In this document: piece after piece, positions 25,150 to 39,200 of the stretch
Position numbering within the stretch: position 1 is the stretch's first letter
How the letters are laid out: every line of letters begins with the position of its first letter
Assembly (NCBI GenBank): GCA_026874595.1
Contig: CM049306.1
Coordinates: 5,594,019 to 5,658,018 of the forward strand
DNA: 64,000 nt
Reading direction: 5' to 3'
From: Sipunculus nudus
Lineage: Eukaryota > Annelida > Sipuncula > Golfingiida > Sipunculidae
The notes under the pieces: model-generated
What the model was told of the DNA's origin: nothing
Databases searched by the model: none
Seen by the model: only the letters and a program-made list of their open reading frames with translations
Translations under genes and position numbers: made by a program

Positions 25150-25299
25150 CTGGTTAATATGTCTGTGAGTTTCATATATATTTCTACAAGTTGTATTCTT
25201 ATGTATTTTGCATAGTTTTCATTCATGACTGCCATATATAAGCTAAAAACAAAGAAACGCTGGAGCTAAAGCGTGTGTCTATAAATACTATGCTCATTT

Positions 25300-25725
25300 T
25301 GTTACAAAGACAAATGAATGAGGGGAAAATCCTGAGCCGATCCGGGATTGGAACCCATGTCGGTGGCGTATACAAGTCCATCGTACCAACCGCTTCGCTA
25401 GCAAAGCAAGCTTCACTGGCGAGACAGTTTGGTCCGCTTTTATGTAACCCCGTAACACACCCCCTTTTAAGAGCGTTCTGCTATCAGAACAAGACCAATT
25501 ATCCCAGGGGTCACACTTGGTGAGCTTATTCCCTGGGCCACAAAGTTTTATCGTCACGTCGGACAAGCCCCCATTTTGTTACGAAGACAAATTGTTGAGG
25601 GGAAAAATCCTGGGCCGATCCCGGTTTCGAACCCAGGTAGGTGGAGTACAAGTCCGGCATCCCAACCGCTTCGCTAGAAAAGCAAGCTTCACTGTTCTCA
25701 GAACAAGATTAATTATCCCAGGAGC
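25300..25725 (-). mobile_element. TRIM-like element, right-copy counterpart of 700-1125
   Basis: It is identical in sequence to the element at 700-1125: 3' LTR 25457-25300, polypurine tract next to it, PBS-like 25573-25556, damaged 5' LTR 25577-25694. Confidence 0.7.
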
Positions 25726-27475
25726 AGGCCCGTAGGCTGGGGGGGGGGGGGGGGGATGGGGGGGGGGATCACTAAGATCACTTTGTCTATAGAGCACAGG
25801 GGGACATACATGTCAAGAGTCCAAACCAAGCTTGACTCCATAAGAATAATAAATAAAAGAAAAAAAAGTTAAAATATATCATATAGAGTTTTATAAATGA
25901 GCTTTTGGAACTTTTCGATTTGTTTGTGTTGCAAATTAAAAAGAGGGCCTTGCATATTACTTCGTTAGTTCAGAAAATATATATGGCGTTGATCCACTGT
26001 CTATAGTCGTCCTATCAGCAGTTTGCCTGCCCCTTAGTTTATCATGATTTTACATCGTTAACTATGGATTTGAAATTTTTCACACCGCATACGATGTACA
26101 GAAGTTCTACCAAACCGGAAACTAGGTCACTGTGCTTTGTTCCTTTGACAAATTAAACTAAACCAGTTTGCATTCAAAACCTATTATACCAATTCAAGAC
26201 TGCCTTATAAAAAAATGCTTAGCTCGTATTGTTCTAATTAAGGCATAGAGCTTTTTATTATATGTCCGATGTTTATAAGGAAAATTATGTCAGTATTGAG
26301 TAATTAAAAACAATTAGGGACTGGATCATGTGTTTGGTCGGGAATATTTTTACTCAATTAATATGTTAACATTTAAGCTGGAGCTCAGTTCATCCAGAAA
26401 ATAATTACAGTCAATTTAGATGTAAGTATACACCGGAGATCAGGTCAGAAATTCAATGTATTTTTAAAGTAATCAACAAATGTGAAATCACTGCCATGAA
26501 TTTCACCTTATACGTAGACTATTGCATAATGTTTTATTGTAATCACTGTTGATTTGATTTTCAAATACCATGACTACATGAATTATAGCTATTGGTTCTG
26601 AAATTCTAATGCAGTTACCCATAAAAAGTTGGCCAGGTATGGGAGTTTTCAGGGTAGGGGGGTAATACTATATAATTTATAAGTAATCCAGATCAGGGAG
26701 CAGGCCACAGTGTTCCGGAGGGCAAGCTGTCGATTTGGTATAGATATATGGCGAAGTGGAGCACACCTAGTACCTGCGTGTGCGCGTGTGCCCCTTGCCT
26801 GTATGGACTGATGAATGACATATTTATCATTTAATATGTTTAATATCAACAGGGATTTCATTCACCAAGGCTCTTTAAGTTACTTTGATCGTTTATTAGT
26901 TAGTTTTTAGGCTGTACACTCCCTAAATTGTCCAGTCTACACATTTTGTTTTTATTCGGAACTCGCAGAAATGCCCCGGATCTTTGTAAAAGAATTTGAA
27001 TATAATTCGGACATTTTCAGCTTCTAACTGCCTCGCCTGCCGGTCCTTTTTTTAATTTATGCAAATTTCAAGTAAAGCTGGAAACAACAAACATCGTTCA
27101 TTTCTTTCCAAGAATGTTAATTTACAAGTTATCTGCATTGAATTATATCAGTTTTTTAGCAACCTCATTTTATTGTCAGTTAACATGATAATCACTCGAA
27201 TGGACAGCTACCGGAGAATATCAGATGACTGAGGTGTGAGTTTGACAATGAATATGGTTGTTTTCTTTTTTTCAAATCTGAAAAGAAATGGATGCCAATG
27301 CACCTTTTTGTTTAGTGTACACGTATATACAGCCTCCTTATGACCATGCATACTTGTGCTGTAGCAGAAGCTTGCGAAACGCTTTGGATGGGACGTCCTG
27401 AGTACACACGGCGAGAAAAAGGAAAATTCGCTTAAAATAGCTTATTTGGATTGTTTTTATTTCGTTAAAAGAAGA

Positions 27476-27535
<60 letters not shown>

Positions 27536-27597
27536 GTTTCACCATCAGTGTAAACGAACCCTCCCACTCAGGAGTCAGCCTACGGGCCTGAGGAGTC

Positions 27598-27774
27598 GCA
27601 CTTTGGTGAGCTTATTCCCAGGGCCACAAAGTTTACCGTCATCCCGGACGAGCCCCCATTTTGTTACGAAGACAAATAAATGAGGGGAAAATCCTGGGCC
27701 GATCCGGGATTCGAACCCATGTCGGTGGCGTACAAGTCCGGCGTACCAACCAACTTTTATGTCACCCCGTAACA
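27598..27774 (-). mobile_element. TRIM-like LTR plus PBS, right-copy counterpart of 2998-3174
   Basis: The same LTR (27774-27662) and the same perfect 18-base proline-type PBS (27658-27641) as in the left copy. Confidence 0.7.
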
Positions 27775-28597
27775 ATATCTATTTATATTTTTAGAAGAAT
27801 AAATTGGATACCAACAATATTTGCAAACATTAACATTTCTGTCCAAATGATTTCTCAGCCATGACTTTCGCCGTTTACGTGGAATGTTTCAGCTTTTTTA
27901 GGCTTGGGCATCTTGCTTGTGGACATGAATAATTAAATATGGGATTTGAAATCGAGCTTTTCTTCACCTGTTCATTTGTTTGGGGAATACACGCTTTCTT
28001 GATTTTAACTAAGTGATATGGTGTTAAACACAATATACAGTGTATGTACATGCATTGTCTTTGTTTTCTTCAGAGATCAAATTTCCCATAAGCTGATCAA
28101 GTATAAATATAAAGTAACCGCACACAGGGGGAAATAATTCAAGGTACTGGTTAATCAAAATAAACAAGAGTGAGTAAAATCAACTTGAAATTCAGCAGAG
28201 TAATTAGAGTATAACATCGATCATAACGGGTAATCGATTTGCCTTAGATTAACATTTAAATTTTTCAATGTTGTTTAATAATTTTGTATGTTAACGTTTG
28301 TCATTATTTTACAAATGGATAAGCTTTGTATTGTTAAATATTAAAAACAAAAGTTTATAGTGGGGCCCTTGCGTGTGCTCAATTCTATTTTTGTCATCTC
28401 TGTATGATATCAAAACAAATGATAATTTAAAGGGTGTAAAGGCAATAAGGGTAGGGGTAATTGCGTTCGACCTTTTTCCACATAATGCGACCCAAAATGT
28501 GCTCAAGTGCATTAGATCCGCCGCCAAATATTCAATATTAAGTATAACATTTATTGCAAAAACATAATTTTTTAGGAATTAACCAGTCCTTATACCA

Positions 28598-29091
28598 TAG
28601 GTTCCCAAACTCTCGAAGGTGAAGATGTGTTATTGCAGCGGCCAGCGTCAGGTGGCAGCACAGTAGTATCATTCCCCAGAGGGTCAGGTAAAAAAGCGCC
28701 GAATATAAAGGCGGAAAATCCATTAAAATTGTCATACTAAGAACAATCCAGGTAGTCATGTAAACTGCCACCAGGAGGCGGTATAGTGTGAATTGGATGG
28801 TAGGAAATCTGCACAGTATGAATAAAGATAAAAATTATTTTAATGAGTATACGTAGGTATTGTCAGAAGGATTGCGTGACCATTCTTAACGTAAACAGTA
28901 CTTTGAGTTAACTGTCTTTGTGCGTGACGACGTTGGGATGGCGACGTAAGTTTCTTCGTGGAGAAGTATTATGGTATTATGAAAACTAATAAACAACCCA
29001 CCTGAGATTTAAGAAACACATCCCTCCGGTGATGACTCAGCAAGAAGTAACTGGGCCTGAGCTCTGCCTTAAAATCCCGAATAAAAGACAT
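28598..29091 (-). pseudogene. Broken Rolling stone-like gene (P), right copy
   Basis: It is identical to the copy at 3998-4491, with an intact 30-codon first exon (29091-29002), lost acceptor AG, and truncation after TM2. Because both duplicates carry the same damage, the gene was already broken before the 24.6 kb duplication. Confidence 0.85.
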
Positions 29092-29356
29092 GCCGGACGT
29101 GATGTACCTGAATAAATATAGAACAGTCAGGTTAAATAAAAAAATGTAAATGATGTAAATGGATACAGTGTTGTCGCTTTTCTTCTCCTCTTTTTTACTC
29201 TGTTAGGTACTGTACAAGAAGGAATTTACCGTTCACGTCGTTGTATTTATGAGTTATATTTTATAATGAACCTGATCCATAAAAATATTCGATTTATCTA
29301 AAAAATTTATCATTCCTTTTTAGTATTGAACTTAAAGAAATATGGAATATCCATAC

Positions 29357-29556
29357 ACTGTAATTAAAAATATTGTTTTCGAATTTATAAAATTCTTTAA
29401 ATTTCTTTTAATCTTATGAGAAGGCATATAGTTTGTTCTATCATCTGTGGACATCTGTGGACTGTAATTAAAAATATTGTTTTCGAATTTATAAAATTCT
29501 TTAAATTTCTTTTAATCTTATGAGAAGGCATATAGTTTGTTCTATCATCTGTGGAC
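29357..29556. repeat. 104-bp tandem doublet, right copy
   Basis: Counterpart of 4757-4956 with no difference seen. Confidence 0.9.
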
Positions 29557-32500
29557 AATTTTCTGTTATAAAATTTACCAGAGGGAAGATGTTTGAGAAA
29601 ATGAATTTTGCAAGGAAAAGCCCAGGCATGTACGTCTTTTACAAGGAGAAATAATCAAATACATACCTTTCACATTATTTCAGAAACTGAATGATTAAAT
29701 CTAAGAGAAAGCAGTCTATACAGTCACAACACTCCAACCCAACAGTACGGCAGCCGAGGTTACTGAGTCACACGCTAAAACAGCGTCAGTTGACTGACTG
29801 CTAAATGGATCATGTCATGTAAACACAAGGCTAACCGGCTGAAACAAAGATGTCTGCTCATGTAGATACAGTACACATCTTATCTGTTAAGATAATTGGA
29901 AAGAGTACAGAAAGGAGTAAAAATCAAACTTGGGATTTATTTTATGATCGTCACTTTATTGCCATGTGTAAATTTCTATCAAATTCTTACAATAATTTTA
30001 GAAAACTGTCTGAAAGAAAGAAAAGTTGCGTTCACAATTTGTGGGGAAATGTTCACAGCCGGATTATAGGTGTATGTATGCTGTTGTAAGCTGGCTTATT
30101 CCCTGCTCTCTGGGTAACCGATTGGTCTATAAATGGTTGAGAATAAGTCTAAAATTAATGTTCATATGAAGAAAAACGCTCCCAAGGCAGCGGATATCTA
30201 ACGCTTCTATGCATACAAGCTCCGATTTTATAGATATTATGGATTATATTTGGTATATGGGAGGTATAGATAATGCGCTGTTGAAAGAGCGTAATAATAA
30301 AACAACATTTTCAGAAGATGGCGGAAATGTTATAGCCGTTCAAATTTATATGTGTCATACAACTTAAGTTTTTTTTTGTTTTGTTTTTTTCACAAATGTA
30401 GCATGCAGATGTTCTGTGGTGTTACACCTAGCTGGGCTGAGTGACAAACATATTGTTCAAACTGGAATCTATTGTGCTACATTCTGTTCACTTTTCAAGT
30501 ATATTGGCAGTTTAACTTCAGGTTTTCTTCTTAACGATGGTGTCTATATTGGTTTGTGATAGTCAACGTATATTGTGACACTGAAGACATCTATTTTGCA
30601 GTAAAGATTTCTGTGTTTATGCGTTTACACGCGTGCCCCCTAGAGACGGATGCTTGCAGGCTGTTTTAAAGATTTATAAAAATTAACGCGGCCTTGTTGG
30701 TAAAGGTTTTACATGAATACACTAATTGTTGAAAACTGTCGAAAGCATGGTCACCTGGAATACGAATTATATAAATATTGGTGCTATATGGCTGTGCATA
30801 GGTTATGGTGCCATATGGAACTATAGCACCATCTGTTATTCACACAAATCTAACATGTTCTAGGGCGTAAGTATCGTCTGAAATCATGAAAAGTTTAATT
30901 TTCAGAAAATTGTTCAGTGGGAAATCTACCTTGTCACAAAAACGTTGAAGCTACAAACATATCCTTAACCCGTCGATTCATAATTAAACTGATAAGTTCT
31001 TGATTGACAATATCATGAGTTTGACACACAGAGTACTTGACATTTGGCGTTAAATGACTTCTTTATATTATTTATGTTAAATGCTTGAAATAAATGTATG
31101 AGTGAGAGAACAAAATCAGAGTCCAATACGGATTAATATTACATAACTTTCACTTGTGTTCACATTTCAGTTAGCCAATCAGAATAAAATAACGCCTCCA
31201 AAACAGTTTTTTGGTCCATTTTCTTAAAACAATATTTCAGCCTATACTTTCAGAGCGATATTTTCTACTTTTGTGGTATCTGCTTTTACAAAGCAGTTTC
31301 AAACCATTTTAATAAACGTTCATTCTTGAAAAAAAAAATTTGTCTTCAACCAAAACTTTTAAAACCAAAATTCAGATGGAGAAAAGATATAGTAAACACA
31401 CAGCAAAAAACGCCTTGAGATATTAATCTGTGTTTTAAGACGATTTAACTGCTAAAAGCACATTTGTTTCTTATTGTTTGTAAGCCTTAAAATGATGTTT
31501 TAAATTTTATAATCTTTATTCGGGGCCTAAATTTATTTCAATGTAACTTTTGAAGCCAGAGTGAAGCAAGACAGTTTGACTGTTTTAAACATTAAAAGGA
31601 TATCTGATGTACTCCGCCCATACGTCGCAATTTGTTGATGTTTCCATTAGCAAGATTTCACCAAATCTAAAGAACGAATATTTACTCAGCTCCGTTAAAC
31701 TTATAGCTCTATATTTATTCACGGCAAACTGTCTTTTGCTTCCACATACTAAAAGTAATACTAATAGTTATATGAAAAAGATAAAATATTTTATTATATA
31801 TTTATAAAATGTGTGTGTTTGAATATAGTGAACCTACCTGTTTAAGCGCAACATAGGCTTAGTCTCCGGTAGAGCTCTGCATTTGAAGGACATATACCTC
31901 CAGCAAGTCTTTATGCCCCCGCTTTCGATGGTTTCTTCTTTTATATTAAAATAGCTGTATGGTGAATGCATTGGATATATAACTTTACTACAACTGAGTA
32001 CTCCTAGATACAGCCGTGAGAACCCGACTCAGTAGGCAATGATAAATTGGCTGGTAAGCCTACTTGAGTCGTGATACAAGCAACATCGGGGAATGCATCG
32101 CAGTGGTCTTCCATCATGTTGCATTCATATTCTTGATCATGTTTGGTGTTAATTAGAAAGTATATTAAAAATTCTAACTATAAGTTTGGTTTATGTCAAT
32201 TGACAGTGAACCTGTTGGCTATGAGGCGTTGTCAAAAATTACGAAAATATTTGCATCCCCAAGGGGCCTTATAATGCGTTCCTCAGACCTGGATGTATCG
32301 GCACTCTGACAGCCAGTAATCTGGTCGTAATGTCAAAGTGCCGATATGGCGCTATCGCAGATACGACACGTTATAAATCATGACAGCTTTCTCTTTACCT
32401 CCGTTAAACTAGACTTTGATCGATTTGTTAAGCTGGGTCTTTATTTCGTGATAAGGAGGCCATACTTGATCCTGTAGATGCACAAAATGTGAGGCAATAC

Positions 32501-32845
32501 TAATGCTATAAAGAACGAACAGTGACTCGACTGAAAAAGCGCGTGGTTCATTTGATTGGTTGATTGACGTTGACACAAAAATGTATACCCGTATCTTAGA
32601 CCGACCTGTAAGGAGACCTTCCGGTCATACCTTTCATCATAAAACACTGTTCATATTTGTGGAATCACATTCTAACTCCGAAAGGTGGCGGGAGTTGTTA
32701 TCTTTTACTTATTTGGTTTGTCAGTGTGTAATTGTAGATAGAAAAGTTCTGAACAATATTTTTAGAAGATTCGGATAACACCCAGGGAACGATCTTTTAT
32801 ATTTTGGAGGTTATATGGATCAGCATCATATTTTTATCGGCTTCC

Positions 32846-33450
32846 TTTCCATTGTGACGTACGGATATTGTTTTGTCCCTGTCGAGGCCCAGAGCCATTG
32901 TTATAGAGGGCTAACCAGTGACTAGTGTTAGTGAACCGTGACAAACATTTCCTGTGCTGCTGTGTCTTTTTAAGGGGTCCTTTCTATTATGACGTACGGA
33001 TATTGTTTTGTTCCTGTCGAGGCCCAGAGCCATTGTTATAGAGGGCTAACCAGTTACTAGTGTTGGTGAACATTGACAAACATTTCCTGTGCTGCTGTGT
33101 CTTTTTTTAAGGGTTACTTTCTATTGTGACGTACGGATATTTGTTTTGTCTCTGTCGAGGCATTGTTATAGAGGGCTAACCAGTTACTAGTGTTGGTGAA
33201 CATTGACAAACATTTCCTGTGCTGCTGTGTCTTTTTTTAAGGGTTACTTTCTATTGTGAGATACGGCTATTTGTTTTGTCTCTGTCGAGGCATTGTTATA
33301 GAGGTCTAACCAGTTACTAGTGTTGGTGAACATTGACAAACATTTCCTGTGCTGCTGTGTCTTTTTTAAGGGTTACTTTCTATGGTGACGTACGGCTATT
33401 TGTTTTGTCTCTGTCGAGGCATTGTTATAGAGGGCTTACCGGTGACTAGT
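32846..33450 (+). repeat. 129-136 bp minisatellite, right copy
   Basis: Counterpart of 8246-8850, with five units in the same order. Confidence 0.9.
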
Positions 33451-34699
33451 GAGTTTCCGCACACCATTCGATTTTTCCTGCAGATCACCAGATCTGTTTG
33501 GTCATTTTGGTCACTGATTATTTATGAGCGTCAGGAAAAATTAAAAGGAGGAAAGGTGGGTTGTAAATCAGCCGATTTATTCGGTTCCGTCATCACATCT
33601 ACCGAGTTTTCCGACCAGATAAAAATCAATAGATGGGAGGACGGCCAAATAAAACAAATTAATAACATCAGAGTGAAATCGTGTCAACATCGTTCATGAT
33701 TTAACAGATTCCGACGTCTCCCAAAACCTCTCTCACACTCCCCGATGTCATCCTGATATCCCTCCGATGTGTCCCGATGTATCCAGGTATCATTCCGATA
33801 TTAAACCGATATCAGTTCGGTGCACATCGGGAACGACACCGGCGTTGTGCGAGTAGTCTTAGTCAAGAGACAGGGGAGTTATCAAACTTAAAGTATTAAA
33901 TACGAGGTCACTATAACGATCCGGATGTTCTGGTATGCCGAGTTTCATTCTTCTTTTCGAGTGCTTTGCTTGCCGGAAATCGAAGATATTTTACAAGCAT
34001 GTTGGTCAGTTGCATATGTCCGTTTGTGAGTTTGTTTGTCCGTATTCTACTGGTCACAAATTAGTAGCAAACGCTTTCAAACTTTCACAGCTGATTGACA
34101 ATCAGAAGTCCTGGAAATCTTGTTTTTGGTCAACATAGGTCAAAGGTCAATGTCAAGGTAATCGAAAAAAGTCAAAATTTTATTTTCATTATAACTTAGT
34201 CAATATTGTTCCTATCTTCGCAAACCCAGGCTCATTTTATTCCTCTGTATCTTCTCCAAAATTTGTTCTGGTCATCTGGTCTCAAAGTTGTCATTTTTTA
34301 AGTATGTCTGTCTGTTTATCAGTCGTCCTCAATTTCGCCTACTTGCTGGTGTTTGCGTATGATATATAATATTCTACAGGCCACAGTTGAGCAGGAATCA
34401 CTTTGTAAACTTACACATATCGTTTATAGGATTTCTGGGAGCTGTATGTGTATTTTCAAATAAGTAAAAGTTAAGAGTCAAGGTATCAAACCACGTCAAA
34501 GTTTTATTCCCCTCATAACCTTGTCAATATCGGTCCTAATTTCATAAACTATGGCTCGTTTTCTTCCTCTTCTTTATGAAATGATCTCAATACCTGTCTT
34601 CCATTCAGTAGTTTATCAGTATGTCTTTCCGTTTGTCAAATGTCCAAAATTTCGCATGCTGGTTCTATTGTCCAATATATAGCATTCTAGAGGCCACAG

Positions 34700-35672
34700 T
34701 TTGCAGAACAATCACGGCCACATAAATTGTACCTTAATTTTCGTCACACTGCCCTGACAGACCTTAACTTTGGTTTTACTGTATTCTGAATTAAATTCCG
34801 GGAAGCGCTCGACCTCTGGGTCGTCTAGTTTCCCTGCACAGCTTTTTGGAAAGCCATATTTCTTTTTATTGGCGAGTTTATTTCCCTGCAGTTTTCAGTA
34901 AAACGATGTTTCAATCTACGAAGTTTATTTTCCTGCAGATTAATTTACCTGCATATTCTGTTAAGCCGTTTTTCCTTTTTTTTTGTCTATTTTGTCTATT
35001 TCCGTGTACTCCATTTGACCTTTTCCCTCCACAGAAATCCTTGTGTTCCGTTTTACTTGTTGTGTAAATTTCTCTGAAGATTGCTGAACCGCCGTTTTAA
35101 TTTGACTTGGTGTTTTATATTCCTATTTTATCTCTGTCTTTTCAACAAAGTTGTGGATCTACATAACCCTATGTTATAAAACCTGAACATAATCAACTGA
35201 TCTCAAAGCACCAATATCCAAATTAAAACGCATTCAATAATTTAAATACAATGCGTACTGCAGTTGGTCTTTAGAAATACCATTAAAATTAATATTTTGT
35301 AAGAGGTCATGATCAGGTATGATAATGATACTCTAGCTTGATTTCCTTCGATTATTTTTATTTACTTTATAATTCTCACAATAGTAATGCGAGATACACA
35401 AAAGGCACAAACAATAGGGCGTCGTTTTTCCTAAAGCATCGGAGGGAAAAGCTTTCTGCTCTGAAAAACGATCGTTCGAGTCTTTTGCGTCAAGTTCGCA
35501 TGATCGTTTATGGGTAAAAAATACGTAAAGGTCAACCTCGACTTATACGAGTATTAGATTTATTGGAGATCATGATTTATAAAATTTCTTTGTGCATGTT
35601 TTTTCTCATGGCCTTTATCGAAATAGGACGCATGTGTGCCCTTCTTTAAACTAACTTTTTTTGGGCTGGAAG

Positions 35673-35712
<40 letters not shown>

Positions 35713-36220
35713 GACGGTTAAACCGTTAACTTCTTTATGTGTCAACGGGCGGTGCCAGGGTAGTTCAACCTTTTTCCATCAAAAGAACCTTAGACGAGTT
35801 TTTAAACGAACGTATTTTTAATATACAACATCAAAGTTTCCCTTTGTTATAACCTTTTTTAAACTTCCAGCAAAGAGTGGAATATGATATCATGACGAAC
35901 ATGATGGTAGACTTGTCATCACAGTCGAGCGGGTTAACCATTTTAAACTTGTCATCAAAACGTTTACAACGACATGCGTTTTCGCTTCTTTGGCTCCATA
36001 TCCCTATCGCTGACAGCTATGTAACGCCTTTTGTACAGCGTTAATATTGTTTTAACAGTAGTGATATCGAATAATGTCAGGCTTAAGTAGATGAAACTGT
36101 TTCACCTGGGAGTGAACTACCCAGACCGTTACAGGTATAGTATAGCTGCCCGGAAACGTGTCAAAGCTGCTTTTAACACTTTTTAAAACAAATCCTATTT
36201 TGTTATCTCAAACCAGGCAA
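34700..36220. other. Unique sequence right of the duplication; no gene seen
   Basis: The first bases continue the degenerate repeat of 9540-10099. After that comes AT-rich DNA with a (TA)n tract at about 35676-35710. Confidence 0.5.
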
Positions 36221-36228
36221 ATAGATTG

Positions 36229-39200
36229 TTAGTTTATTTCAGTTGTTGATATTGAATTAATTACTCTTGGCACAGGTTGCTCAAGGTCCTTGTTACCATG
36301 GTGATCAGTACCAGTTTTAATGATGCACTGATGAGATATATACACTCTGAACTTACAAAGACCGAAGAGGAACAGATGGACGATGGGAATACCAACCAGA
36401 ACCAGTGGTATTGTTATACTTAGGGTAATTGATGGCTTGTTCCAGTCCAAGATTCCGGGGTACATCACCTTGCTGTGGTCTCCTGCCCAGACAATAACGG
36501 AAAACACCAGGTAAAGCACCGCAAACACCTGGGCGTAGACGAAGTGGTACAACCTCACAGGGATGGACGATAAGAGGAACTCCAGGAACACCACCACCGT
36601 GTTGATCGCGTGGACGTGGACATTTGACACTGACGGAACACTGTCTCTTGCCATAGATGGCCAGAGGAAACTCCAGAATATTATAGTTATAGCCAACGCA
36701 GCATCGGTAGATATGTTGAATATGAACCAATCAAACTTCATGTACCACGGCAGTTGGTCTGGTGTCTCATTTTTTTCACGCTTGCCTGCAGAAACCGAAC
36801 ACGAGCACAGGTTCCCAAGTTCACGGACATGGAGAAGCGTTATCACAGCAGCCAACATCAGGTGGCAGCACAGTATTATCATACCCCAGTTAGTCAGGAA
36901 GTAAAGTGGCGAATACCCAGGAAGAGCCGAGTGGTACATCGTCATTGACAGAATCATCCAGGTAGTCATGTAAACAGCCACCAGGAGGCGGTAAAGAATG
37001 TACAGGATTGGTGGAAATCCCCACTGTTTGGACAAAAAAAAAATAGTTATAAGAAAATCTCTGGTAATTGGTTATAAACTTAATTATAAATTATGTATAT
37101 GTGTGTGTGTGACTGTGTGTGTGAATGGTACTTAACGAACCATTAAACGTGAGAAATCCGCTGTGTATTTTGTACCGTGTGTGATATATATGCATATCAT
37201 ACGGCGAACCTATGAATTGTTTACAGTTTTTAGGGGTTTGTGATGGCAGGTGTGTTTATGATATGTAATTAAACTTTATGTGCATATTAAGAAAATAAAA
37301 TTTGCCGTTATTTTGTAACAAGTGACCCATGGGTCATGACGCTCAGCTGACTGGGAAGAGATTCGCCAAAGGAAATTTCATGAATGGTAGTATATACCCA
37401 TTCAACTGAAGCATCAAAAATGCATAAACTTTAAAAAAAATACAGGTGGTTCCACCGGTCTGCAGAAACTAATAAAAATACTTAATGGTCAATATCCATG
37501 CAAAGAATCATGGTGATCTCTGCATAAGTTGTTCAGATACTTCAGCTTTTGTATCAAATTTTCCATTATTCTGAGGGATACTTCGGAGTCCTATAGCTTG
37601 AAGGATATGGGTAACACGGACCTAATTTCTGGTTTCCACAGACACTTTTCATAGGCCTCTTTGCATGACAAGAATGAAGATTCTAGGTCCTGTTGTTACA
37701 ATTTGTGCCACGTTAACAGATGTTAGCATCCTTAAAGGTCTCAAAAAATAGAGAAAAAAAATTGTAAAAAAACCCTAACAAATACAGGTGGGGCCACCAG
37801 TCTGCAGAAACCGATGAAACACTCCATAATCAATATCCATGCAAAGAATCATGGTGATCTCTGCATTAGTTGTTCAGATACTTCAGCTTTTGTATCAAAT
37901 TGTCCATTATTCTGAGGGATACTTCGGAGTCCTATAGCTTGAAGGATTATGGGTAACAGAGACCTAATTTCAGGTTTCCATGGAGACTTTTCATGGGTCT
38001 CCCAGTGTGTCAAGTATGAAGATTCTAGGTCCAGTTGTTACAATTTGTGCCACGTTAACAGATGTTCATATCTTTAAAGGTCTCAAAAATAGAGAAAAAA
38101 ATTCGTAAAAAAACCCGAACAAATACAGGTGGTGCTACCAGTCTGTAGAAACTGATGAAACACTACATGATCAATATCCATACAAACAATTATGGTGATC
38201 TCTGCTTTAGTTGTTCAGATACTTCAGCTTTTGTACCAATTTTTCCATTATTCTGAGCTGTACTTTCGAGTGCAATAGCTCAAAGGATATGGGTAACAGA
38301 GACCTAATTTCAGGTTTCCATGTAGACTTTTCATGGGTCTCCCTGTGTATCAAGAATGAAGATTCTAGGTCAAGTCGTTATGATTTGTATCCTGTTGACA
38401 GATAACTACATCCTTAAAGGTCTCAAAAATAAGGAAAAAAATTGAAAAAAATACAGGTGGCACCACCAGTCTACAGCAACTGATGGAACACCTCTTGATC
38501 AATATGTATGCCAAAAATCATGACATCAGTGTTGTAGTTATTGAGATGTTGCAGTTTGTTTTTATCAAATTTTCCATTATTCTGGGGGGTAATTGGGAGC
38601 CCCACAGCTCAAAGGATATGGGTAACAGAGACCTTATTTCAGGTTTCCATGGAGACTTTTCATAGGTCTCCCACTGTATGAGGAATGAAGATTCTAGGTT
38701 CAGTTTTTACAATTTGTGCCCTGTTGACAGATGTTCACATTTTTAGAGGCCTCAAAAATAGAGAAAAAAATTCGTAAAAAAAATCGAAAAATACAGGTGG
38801 CGCCACCAATCTGCAGGAACTGATGAAACTTCTCATGATCAATATGTATGCCAAAATCATGACCATCAGTGATGTAGTTAATGAGATATTGAAGTTTTTG
38901 TATGAAATTTTCGAATATTCTAGGGGTGGGGGAGGGTACTTTGGGGCCCCATAGCTCAAAGGATATGGGTAACAGAGACCTTATTTCAGGTTTCCATGGA
39001 GACTTTTCATAGGTCTCTCACTGTGTGAGGAATGAAGATTCTAGGTCCAGTCTTTACAATTTGTGCCCTGTTGACGGATGTTCACCCTTTTAAGGTCTCC
39101 AAAATAGAGAAAAAAAATCGTAAAAAAAATCGAAAAATACAGGTGGCGCCACAAATCTGCAGGAACTGATGAACCTTCTCATGATCAATACGTATGCAAA

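Larger units (their letters stand above)
24596..34699 (+). repeat. Right copy of the near-identical duplication
   Basis: This is the counterpart of 1-10099 and carries the same pseudogene, TRIM elements and minisatellites. If the event was a direct tandem duplication, the full unit is 10100-34699 (24.6 kb), and homology should extend left of 24596 into sequence before this window. The extreme identity means either a very recent event or an assembly artefact. A collapsed-haplotype error would normally show more differences in a highly heterozygous mollusc. Confidence 0.93.

Noticed and set aside
36236-36241. AATAAA overlapping the last codons of gene B as a polyadenylation signal
   Set aside because: It would place cleavage almost at the stop codon; the match can be chance in an AT-rich region.
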